Assembly (NCBI GenBank): GCA_033065855.1
Contig: JAVXUO010001947.1
Span: 1-64,000, forward strand
Direction of reading: 5' to 3'
From: Escallonia rubra
Taxonomy: Eukaryota; Streptophyta; Magnoliopsida; Escalloniales; Escalloniaceae
Length of the DNA: 64,000 nucleotides
This document shows positions 10,857 through 19,790 of this stretch, piece after piece. Position numbers and translations under genes: made by a program. Each line of letters opens with the position of its first letter. The first letter of the stretch is position 1. The notes under the pieces were generated by a model. It made no database searches. It was not told the origin of the DNA and was given only the letters and a program-made list of their open reading frames with translations.

Positions 10857-13800
10857 TGTAATATCTCGAACTTCGGGAGTCAGTTAAAATTATCATCTGG
10901 GCTTTGAAAAATAAACGGGCGATAATTTTGAGCAACGCTCGGTTGTTAGTAGGGTATCGAGGTTTAAAAGATTTTGGGGTAAAAATGTAATTTTCAAAAC
11001 TTTGGGCGCATAATTGTAAATCAATGTTTTGGTAATGAAAAATAATAAAATGAGTGGCAAGTGTATGTTTTAGTGACATTTAGTTAAATTAAAAAATATT
11101 AGAAGAATCTTGGGGTAAAAGTGCAATTTTTGAAACTTGAGGGGTCATTTTGTAAATTTTGGAACTTGAGGGGCTATTTTGTAATTTTTGAAAATTTAGC
11201 CTTATATGTCAATTTTTCAGAAATTTTGGGTAAGGAGATGCCACCTCCTGTGATGAGTCATCTGATATTATTTTTTTATGTTAGCTTGGTTCTATCCTAA
11301 ATGGAAAGAAAGAAAGAAAAAGAAAGGAAGAGAACCTTTCCATTTCGGGAAAGGAACAAGAAAAGCAGGGAACAGTTACCAGAAGAAGGAAAACAGTAGC
11401 AGCCATGGAAAACAGAGAGGAGAGAGAGCTTCGGGGGTAGAGGCAAATCAGAGGAAAAAGGGGGGAGAGAATTAGGGCAATTCCCGAAGGTATTTTGCTA
11501 CCTTAATGTCAATTTACTGTGTGTTTTAATGTGTGTACTCACGGGAATAGTGGGTGTGGCTGTGCGTCTTACATTGTGTGTTTGACCGTGTGTCACAGTG
11601 TGTGATTTTGGTGTACGCGAGCTTCGGGGCAGTGGGGTAATGGGAGAATCATGGTGTATTGGTATATGTTTAAGTGTTTTGATGAGTAGTTGCTAGTATA
11701 TCAAGGTGTGTGTGTATGAATCATATGTATGTGTATCTAGTTGTACCTGTTTGAATGGTTGTAGATACCTAGGGAGGGAGGAGGGAGTGAGGAGTACAGA
11801 GGGGATGATAATTCATATTATGTACATATGGTTTACTGGAAATAATACTTGGGACCATTTACCCAAAAAAAAGGAAGAAGAGAAGTGTGTGTACAAAAGG
11901 TGTAATACTACGTGGATTGATTTGAATAGTGACCGTAATCGTAACTAAAGGTGAAAAATTAATTAGGCAGTTTTTTCACTGAATTTTTATAAATAGTTAG
12001 GGTCAAAATTAGACAAAGTACAAAATAGTAACCCCCAATATTTTTACGAGACCTACGCTCTTGAATGTTTTGGGAATTTTAGGTGTCCGCAAAGGGCTCT
12101 AAATTAGGGCATCAATTAGGAGAAATTTTGGATTTATTTAACATAGTAAATAAAGTCATTTTAATCTGAAAACTTTATGAAAATCTTATTTTACTGATAT
12201 GTTTCATATTCTAAAAGTTTGGACTATTCTGAGGCCGATAGGTATTTTTTGCGAAACTGACTTTTTTGGCGCTCAGTCTAGACACCGGTTCAGAATTTTC
12301 AAGCGAAAATTCCCTAAAATACTTTTTAACCCAAAAATGACTTTCAGGATGTTAAAAATAGTATTTTAAGATATTTTTGGAATTTTTTCGGTGTCGAAAA
12401 CCCCTAGCGATATTTTGGTAATTTACCACCCCGAAGGGGGTATTTAGGTAATTTTACCCATAAAGGGTATTTTTGAGTAAATTTACATACAATAAGGATA
12501 TTTTAGTGATTTTGCTTATTAATAAGTTATTTTGATGATTTAGGTGTAACGGGATGGGGTATTTTGGTAATTTTACCTATAAGAGGTATTTTGAGCTAAA
12601 TTCATATACAGTAAGGTTGTTTGAGTGATTTTACTTATGGGAAGACCATTTTGGTAATTTAAGTCTGAGAGGGGCATTTTGGTAATTTTACGTACGCGGT
12701 AAAGGATGTTCATTTTGGGAGTATGTGTGAGTCCGTATTAAGTTATAATATTATATTGTAGGCTGTGTTCTAATGATTCAATTATTCCATTTAGGATAAA
12801 GCTAAAGACTTTCCGGTTAGGGTAATCTAGCTACGGATCCAGGTAAGAGATTCTATCTGAACCCTGAGTAAGGTCTTTCGTCTGAACCCTTATTTTGATT
12901 ACTCGTACTCGTAAGTACTCCTTGATTTACTTATGACTAATGTCGAACTCTGAGGTATGAATTGATATTAGCATGTTATTGCCCAGAAAACCCCAATATT
13001 GAACCTGAATCGGTTATTTGAAAATCTTGTGATGCTCGTTTGTTATTGCATGCTAAACAAAATTAATAATCGTATGTTATTCTGATTTGTCATCACTATT
13101 CGTTTTGACTCTATTATATTGATATAAGTTGCATTACTTGCCTTAAAAACCTTTCATTGAGCCTTAAAACGTTTATGGAAACTCTTATAGATGCTTATTA
13201 TCTATTACCCGTCGATCATTGAATAACATGTTGTACTATTGAATTGTTGTCATTCTGTACATTGACATGAGATTTTGCATTGGTATGGGATAGTACCTTG
13301 ATGGACTAGTCGGTGCAGTGGAATGGGCTAGTACCTTAATGGACTAGTCGGTGCATTGGTGTGGGCAGAAATGATTAGATTTGTGCTTGCGTTGAAATCT
13401 ATTGAGAAATTTCCGTGGTACTTTGGAAATGATGACTTTGGAAGTGTTCTTTTACTGATCGTTTGGAAACCATTGTGATTGTTATTGTTATTTTGGTATC
13501 TATTTATGATGAATTTTGATCATTTTGGAAATCATTGAGCTCTTCAAATCGTTTGAGGTATTTCGGAAATCATCGTGAGTCGGACCCTTTTGGAGTCATT
13601 TGGTAATTCTTTTTTGCAGTCCTTGTACGACCTTACTGAGCTCTCAAAAACTCACCCTTCGTTTGACTCCCTTCTGCAGGTGACGATCAGATGTCGCATG
13701 TTCGGGAATGGGTTAGAGTCTGTGTGAGATTCTAAGGAGCCCATCACTACTGGGTAATATGACCCATGCGCGGGTCTGTACTGTCAATTCATTCTATCAG

Positions 13801-14006
13801 GACTCTAGTTATTGCGAACCTAGGTTTTAAAAGTTAAGTTTGAGCAGTTATTATAATCTTGTATTTTAAGGAATTTGGATTGGTGTTGGATCAGATGCTT
13901 TAAAGTATGTGGTAAGGAACAGGATCTGGCCGATTTGATGTGATCCGGTAGGTTAACGACCCGGGAGTTCAGGGCGACAGAGCTCCAGAGTTCCGGGGAT
14001 GTTATA
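10857..14006. mobile_element. Inner solo LTR of the same family
   Basis: It starts TGTAATATCTCG and ends GGGGATGTTATA, with the final CA changed to TA. The flanking 5-mers are ATAAC (10852-10856) and ATAGC (14007-14011), a near-perfect target duplication. The left 150 bp repeats the outer copy (shared AATAAACGGGCGATAATTTT), and the right 390 bp repeats it too (shared CTTACTGAGCTCTCAAAA). The uninterrupted inner sequence at 12870-12910 shows how the outer copy read before the insertion. The frame at 11278-11475 is purine-rich noise. Confidence 0.85.
12415..12690. repeat. Tandem duplication of about 135 bp inside the inner LTR
   Basis: Two imperfect copies share GGGGTATTTNGGTAATTTTACC, then a run like TTTTGAGTAAATTTACATAC, then ATTTTRCTTAT. 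They lie at about 12415-12552 and 12553-12690. A second short duplication, a 37-mer holding GTACCTTRATGGACTAGTCG, is at 13290-13360. Confidence 0.6.
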
Positions 14007-15387
14007 ATAGCTCGTATTCGTAAGTATTCTTTCAATTTACTTATGGCTATTGTCAAACATTGAATTATGCATTGATATCAGCATGTTATTGCCAAAAAAC
14101 GCCAACATTGAACCTGAATCGGTTATTTGGAAATCTTATCGATGATTAGCTTGTATCACATGCTAAGCAAATTCGATAATTGCTTGTATTCGTTCTTCTG
14201 AATTGTTATGCCTAAATTCGATAATTGTCCATATGTATCCCTGCTATTTGTTTGGAATTCTGAGCGATGAATTATATCAGCATGCTTAATTGTCATTGAA
14301 ACCTTAATTGTTTCAGTTATTTGAATGCATGTGGATGCTCATTCTATTACATGTTAAGCGGTGAATTTCTTGTTTATTCTATGATTGTTGTTTATGTGTT
14401 GACCTGAGAATCTACTATATGGGGAGGCGTTATAAGGAGTTTAAACCTACATAATTATGCAAGGCTAGTACCTTAATGAGAAGGTTTAGTTCTCGTACAT
14501 TATGCATATGTACACATTCTGTGCATTGCCTAAATGATATTGCCTCTGCCCAGGAACAATATCTTTGAATTTGTTTACATTGCATCTTACAATGATTGTT
14601 TTGACAATGATGTTCAAATGAATGTCTTGTTATCCGATTGAAGGGGGATTGAGTGAAACTCCTCCCCAGATTGCGATCAAATTGTTTGTAATTGTCTAAA
14701 ACCCTTCCCCTATCGCCCTTTGAAGTATATGTGTTCATTTTGAAACCCTTTGGGAAAATCATCATTATATTTTAAAATGTTGTCTTTGAAATGATCTTCA
14801 GTATTTGGTTATGACTATTAATGTTCGTTTGGAAACTGGGATGATTGTTAATGTTTGTTTGGTGTCTGTCTAGAATTGTCTTTGGTCATTTTTGGTATAT
14901 GCTTATGACTGCTTATGATCGTTTTGAAATTTATCAAACTGTTGACTTTCGAAATGTTTTAAACATTATCATCGATGGATTCTTTTGAATCGTTTGTAAT
15001 TCCTTCGGTTATCCTTGAACAACCTTACTGAGCTCTCAAAAGCTCACCCTTCGTTTGATTCCCTTCTGCAAGTAATGATCAGTTGTAGAATGCTCGAGAA
15101 TGTGTTTAGATTCTGAAGAGCCCACAACTACTGTATAGTAAGAACCCTGGGTGGGTCGGTACTGTTAACTAGTTTTATAAGAACTCGAGTCTGTAAAGAG
15201 CCTAAGTTTTTATAGTTTGAGTTTAAGCAATTTTGTAATCTTGTATTTTGAAGAACATGAATTGATGTCTAGTTAGATGCTTTGAAGTATGTGTTAGTAA
15301 GCAAGATTTGACATGTTTGATATGTTGTGGTATGTTAACGTTCGGGGAGTTCGGGGTGATGGAGCTCTAGATTTTTGGGATGTTACA

Positions 15388-16074
15388 GTAGTCAACACAC
15401 ATCTTGACTTGTCAAGAAGGTTTGGTAATGGGTATGATGTTGGCTAGCCAGGTAGGGTATTCAATCACTCAGATAAATTCAATATGGAGTAACTTCATCA
15501 TTTCCTGCTTAACCTTAAAGGACCACTCTGGTCTCAACTTACAGATTTTCTGCTTGACAGGTTTGGGTTCGGGTAGGATAGGTAGGTGGTGTTCCACGAT
15601 CGAGGGGTGTATATCGGGCATGTCACAATTTGACCAAGCAAATACATCGATAAATTTTCTAAGGAGCGCAGTGATCTCTTCTCTTTCTTTCTTATCTAGA
15701 CTAGCCCTTATATTGATTTCTTTTATATTTTTTGAGGTGTCTATGTTAACTTTGACACGACTGGATTCCCATTTTTCAATTTCTTTCATCATTTCTTTTA
15801 AATATTTTTTCTCTTCTGGGTCCATTTGTGACTCATCATTAACCGAGTTAATTAATTCATCATAACCTATATATGTAACCAAGGGATAGTCAAAATCAAT
15901 CATCATATTATCAATCAAATAGTCTATAAAAACACAGTAGGTGAGAAGATTTAAATTGGCTAAGGTGACATAAGCATCCAAGGCTTCTGGCTCCAAAGCA
16001 TATTTAACAGCAAAACTCCCATCTATAATCTCTCCCACAATCAGTGGTTCATACTCGATCGGCCAATTCTTCAC
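15388..16074 (-). pseudogene. Tat/Ogre-type Ty3 reverse transcriptase, N-terminal part
   Basis: An open minus-strand frame of 201 residues (15469-16074) ends with FIDVFAWSNCDMPDIHPSIV, then HHLPILPEPKPVKQKICKLRP and FKVKQEMMKLL. These are the entry motifs of Ogre/Tat reverse transcriptase (FAWS..DMPGI....V.H.L....PVKQK.R..RPE). Past a stop the reading continues as VIEYPTWLANIIPI, KPS, and VKMCVDY up to the insertion boundary at 15388, and resumes at 10287 on the far side. The upstream part holds an Asp/Glu-rich linker (DPEEKKYLKEMMKEIEKWE). The protein would be non-functional. Confidence 0.85.
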
Positions 16075-17209
16075 TTTTCCATGTGCTGGAGTGATTAGGC
16101 TTGTTGGGTTTATGATCTGCTCATCTATTTCTCAGATAAGCAGCGAGATAAGCATATTAGTGAAGCATTATGTCATCGCTTTATGTTCCATCAAATCCAT
16201 CAAATCTAAAACTCCTTTGGTACTGGGCTCGATCTGTACTAGCAGTTCCTCGTCTTTGACCCACTCGTAGTCATAGAATATCTCTCATCCTTTAATCTGC
16301 TTCCCAGTCTTGACACCGTAAACTGGCTTTAGAAATCTATAGAAGGGCCCACTCTCTCCCTCCTTGACGAATCATCTGTTTATGGTAGGGATTTGGGTCA
16401 TGCTCACGTGCTTCTCGCTCTCCTATCTTTCTTGGCTTGGGCGAGCTTCCGGATAGCTTCCTTCTTCTATCTTTTTTTCGGTTTATATCCTAAGCCGAAC
16501 TGGTCTTTCATGTTCTTGACATTTGGAAAAGTTGGGAATTCCTTCTTCTCTCAACTCTTGCTTCGTGGACTCCAAATCCCTCCGGGTGATACCTAGGTCG
16601 ACATTATACTGGTATTGATTTACAAACTCTCTCACAACATCTTCCAAAGTACATACTTGGGCATCATCCAACATAAGGAACCAACATGAGGCAGCTCTCG
16701 CGAGAGTATGGTAGAACAACTATATCAACTTATTCTGATTCATCCCGTTAGGAGCCAATGCTCGCATGTACATCTTAACATGAATTTTGGGATCCCTGGT
16801 CCAATCAAATTTGTCCATCTCCAGCATTTTGAACTTGAGTGATAGTCTATGCTCGGGATTCATGGTTAGGGAAATAAGGTCTAGAGGGTTAACGGCTCTC
16901 CTCATCCTAGCGATTTGGGACTCTAGTGCCGCCAACTTATCCTTCCATTCTGGTAACAGCAAGAGGTTTCATTTCTTCGTCCTTGGACTCATACAGCTAA
17001 TCAAATTCTAGGCCTTTCTTATTGTTATCGTTTTTCTCTCATCTCCCCTCTTCTTTCAATTTTTTTCTACCTTTCCCCTTGAAGTTTTCCAATTCCTCGA
17101 CGGTTTGGGATTGTTCTTCTGTCAAGGTGGTGAAACCATTCTACATATCCTTCTGAAGCTCACTGATAATACGGACCAAATCGGAGATCTGTGGGAGTTT
17201 TTTGGCCAT
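16075..17209 (-). pseudogene. Tat/Ogre-type Ty3 gag and protease region
   Basis: The minus-strand start region at 17209 reads MAKKLPQISDLVRIISELQK, followed by a charged segment (ENFKGKGRKKLKEEG). At 16720-16962 comes a segment ending DKFDWTRDPKIHVKMYMRAL, and at 16483-16719 CWFLMLDDAQVCTLEDVVREF with YQYNVDLGITRRDLESTKQ. This is the typical core of Ogre/Tat gag (WY..L....I.TW..L...F..QYKYN.D..PTR.DL...). The following 400 bp, where protease would be, is too broken to show a DTG motif. Gag packages element RNA. The frame is interrupted several times. Confidence 0.8.
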
Positions 17210-17359
17210 TTGGAGTTTGCAAGAGCTTTCTGGATGAGTCCTGATACCAACCACGCCTAGCCTAAGCTGTATAGGGAAATTTGTCAAAAATTTACACATG
17301 CCACAGAGATCGAGCTGGTTGGATCACACTGTAATAGCGGTGAAGGGGATTTTTTCTGG

Positions 17360-17361
<2 letters not shown>

Positions 17362-17449
<88 letters not shown>
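17362..17449. repeat. (TA)44 microsatellite
   Basis: An uninterrupted TA run of about 88 bases lies directly before the small TIR element at 17450. Shorter TA runs follow that element (17585-17608) and the larger one (19039-19054). The open frames that cross it encode only alternating Tyr-Ile and are not genes. Confidence 0.97.
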
Positions 17450-17451
<2 letters not shown>

Positions 17452-17584
17452 GAGCTGATCCATTGCCAGCGCTAGCAGGTCCGCTACATAATGTAGCGGA
17501 CGTAAATTATCGTCCGCTACATTATGTAGCGGACGGCAAAACAGCGCTGGCAAGCCTGCCAGCGCTGGCAATGGATCAGCTCCC
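17450..17584. mobile_element. 135-bp palindromic MITE of the GGGAGCTGATCC family
   Basis: The left end is GGGAGCTGATCCATTGCCAG and the right end is its reverse complement. The inverted repeat runs inward for about 33 bases, including the CAGCGCT core and the CAGG/CCTG step. The middle holds two copies of the 23-bp palindrome described at 17479-18924. It sits between two (TA)n tracts. It looks like a minimal derivative of the larger element at 17609-19038, with which it shares the terminus. No coding capacity. Confidence 0.8.
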
Positions 17585-18924
17585 TATATATATATATATA
17601 GATATATAGGGAGCTGATCCCTTGACAGCGCTGGCAAAATAAAACATTTTGCCAACGCGATCTGGCCGTCCACGCGCGATCTGTGGACGGTCCAGATCTT
17701 TTTTTTACGATTTTTTTAAGTTCGTCCGCTACATAATGTAGCGGACGTTTCTTTTGACAAATATACCCTTTACCCAATTTTTGACTGTCCAACAAAAGCA
17801 TTGGTCCGCTACATAATGTAGCGGACATATATATAAAAAAACAGACAAGCCCATTTACATTACATTTCACTTATCTCTCTATCTCCCCCTCTCCCCCTCT
17901 CTCCCCCCCATATGCTCTGAAGTACGACTGAAGATAGCTCCGCTTCACAGCTTTGCTGTCGCGGTCGATGCCTCCTCAGCAACATCACAGGCCACGCTCA
18001 GGCCACCTCGGTGACTCCGCAAGCCGCGATCGCAGCCTCCTGGGTGACTCCGCAAGCCGCGGTCACTGGCCTCCTCGGCGGCGCAACATCATAGATCTGG
18101 TTCAGCGGCGGTGGTGGTTGTGGGTGATGGGTTCAGCGGCGGTGGTGGTGGTGATGGGTTCAGCGGCGGTGGCAGAGTTTTGGTGGTTGTGGGTGATGGG
18201 TTCAGCGGCGGTGGTGGTTGTGGGTGATGGGTTCAGCGGCGGTGGTGGTTGTGAGTGATGGGTTCAGCGGCGGTGGTTGTGGGTGATGGGCAAGTGGGCA
18301 ACTTGGGTTTTCTTGTGAACATAAACCCAGAAGGGATTTTTGGGAGGTTACGTGGTGGACTGAAGAATCCGGCCGGACAAGACGAGTTCTTTTTTTCCCC
18401 AGAAAATGGCAAGAACTGGAAAGGTAAGCAAAGGCAAGTCAGTGGCGGTGACTTGCTAGTTTAGCATAGGCAAGTTGTGAGGTGAAAGAGTGGGTTTTCG
18501 CCTTCGTTGATCAAAATGGAAAATGGGGCATGGCTGGCAGAAGTAGGCAACGGAAGTGGTTCCAAGTCTTGAAGAAAACAGTAACGGTTCAACTCGAAAA
18601 TGGGTATCCAAGCGCCCTTGTCCTCTTCTGGAGTCTTGCAGTTAAACTGGCATGGAGATTTTGCGATTCTGTCAACCAGGAAGATGGTACTGATACGTGA
18701 GCAGTGAGAGAAAGGACCGAAAAAGAGAAAGAAAAAGTAGTCTATGTCTACTCGTCCGCTACATAATGTAGCGGACGTAACAGACTGTCATTTTTGTCAA
18801 AAAATTTGTCCGCTACATTATGTAGCGGACGGGCTTAAAAAAAGTCCGTCCGCAACACAGTTTAGCGGACGGGGCGGAGGGGCAAAAAGGTAAAAAAGTC
18901 CGTCCGCGATATAGTGTCGCGGAC
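17479..18924. repeat. Eight dispersed 23-bp palindromes
   Basis: Each unit has the half-site GTCCGCTACAT, one central A or T, and the exact reverse complement of the half-site. Positions are 17479-17501, 17512-17534, 17724-17746, 17804-17826, 18754-18776 and 18808-18830, all perfect. Diverged copies that keep the outer GTCCGC/GCGGAC are at 18848-18870 and 18902-18924. All lie inside the two GGGAGCTGATCC elements, near their ends. They are probably transposase-binding or hairpin sites. Confidence 0.9.
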
Positions 18925-19038
18925 GGCTGACAGTATTCGAAAAAGGCGCGATCTGGGCGGTCCATCTTTCAGGATGGATGGCCAGATCGCGCTGGCAAAA
19001 TGTCATATTTTGCCAGCGCTGTCAAGGGATCAGCTCCC
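17609..19038. mobile_element. 1.43-kb TIR transposon with palindromic subterminal repeats
   Basis: The ends are perfect inverted repeats for at least 32 bases, beginning GGGAGCTGATCCCTTGACAG and continuing through CGCTGGCAAAAT. They are followed by further inverted matches (TTTTGCCA..GCGATCTGG). TA tracts flank both sides, so the target duplication cannot be distinguished from microsatellite. Six of the eight 23-bp palindromes lie in the two subterminal zones (17724-17826 and 18754-18924). The middle (17872-18716) has a CT-rich promoter-like tract and GC-rich coding-like sequence but no recognisable transposase, so the element is non-autonomous. GG-starting termini resemble Mutator-like elements. 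Insertion in (TA)n recalls the rice Micron elements. The superfamily is unresolved. Confidence 0.8.
17872..18716 (+). other. GC-rich coding-like cargo of the TIR element
   Basis: A CT-rich tract (17872-17910) resembles a plant core-promoter or 5'-leader pyrimidine patch. It is followed by an open frame from 17953 to 18258 that reads through six near-copies of a 27-42-bp unit (GGTTCAGCGGCGGTGG.. TGATG, 18101-18290). Two copies of GTGACTCCGCAAGCCGCG lie at 18011-18062. A further frame at 18482-18700 (KEWVFAFVDQNGKWG ...) is compositionally protein-like but not recognised. This may be a captured gene fragment, as in Pack-MULEs. No parent gene can be named. Confidence 0.35.
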
Positions 19039-19770
19039 ATATATATATATATATTAGAAAATTAAAGGGGAGGATTGACTAACCGGCCGGTTGGTCAGTG
19101 GGCCAGGGTTTATTTGTGAGATTTTTTCTAGACAAAATTCTTGAATATAAGGTTTTGACTAACTTGCCGGTTGGTTAGTGGGGTTAAGGTTTGGGTATAA
19201 ACACTGACTAACCATTTTGTTGGGAGCACGGTTAGCCAACCGATTAGTCAGAGTCTGCCCCTTTTGTAAAATTATCAGTTTAGTTTACAGAATGTCGGTG
19301 GGTTCTTTCTCAACATGCCATAGGCCAATACAGGTAATCTCCTAACAAGGGGCTGAAAATTGAATGGTCCAGGTGTGTGGTTTTTGCCTCAACGCCGGTG
19401 TAAAAGTTACCTCATCAGCTCGACCTGTACCATATACCTCTCGCCCGTAACTAGAAAGTTAATAATGGGCGATCACCAGTACATATACAAGTCGTTTGAT
19501 GTACCAAGAAACCATAAGGAATCTTTAGTACTACACCGTGGAGTTGAGAGCTCAATTGAAAGGTCGCCTTATGACCTGAAAGACCAAGGGCTTTTACTGT
19601 CGCTCTCGAGTGGGTGGGTCAGGGTGAGACATGCGCGTGTGTGAGGTATGAAAATAAAAGCACAAGTACCATAGTTATATCGCATTATGCATGCCACAAA
19701 ATACAAATAAAATACAACAAGGCCAAAAATCGAGAAAAACTTTACAAGTCTAGTCCTCTTAGTTGTTTTT
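19039..19770 (-). other. Leader of the Ogre/Tat-type element
   Basis: This lies between the primer-binding site (19771-19789) and gag (17209) on the minus strand. The TIR elements at 17450-19038 interrupt it. It holds several variants of AACCGGCCGGTT and GACTAACC/GGTTAGTC, which form short inverted repeats near 19078-19250. No reading frame above noise was seen. Confidence 0.55.
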
Positions 19771-19789
19771 GTCCCCAGCAGAGTCGCCA
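19771..19789 (-). other. Primer-binding site of tRNA-Arg type
   Basis: The minus strand reads TGGCGACTCTGCTGGGGAC, the tRNA-Arg-complementary site used by plant Ogre/Tat retrotransposons. The adjacent LTR ends one base before it. This orients the whole Ty3 element leftward and links it to the gag at 17209 and the reverse transcriptase fragments at 15388-16074 and 9416-10287. Confidence 0.85.
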
Positions 19790-19790
19790 C

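Larger units (their letters stand above)
10288..15387. mobile_element. Outer solo LTR inserted in the Ty3 reverse transcriptase
   Basis: The termini are TGTAATATCCCG at 10288 and GGGATGTTACA ending at 15387, an LTR-style TG...CA pair. The flanking 5-mers are GAAGT (10283-10287) and GTAGT (15388-15392), a 5-bp target duplication with one change. Removing the block brings the reverse-transcriptase motif CVDY on the right next to RDLNLASPKDD on the left. Its own left part (10288-10856) and right part (14007-15387) are separated by a second LTR of the same family. No coding region was found. Compared with the inner copy, the left part lacks roughly 1.5 kb. Confidence 0.85.

Noticed and set aside
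17284..17609. Open frames of about 95-103 codons on both strands
   Set aside because: They consist mainly of Tyr-Ile repeats from the TA microsatellite and end in the TIR elements.
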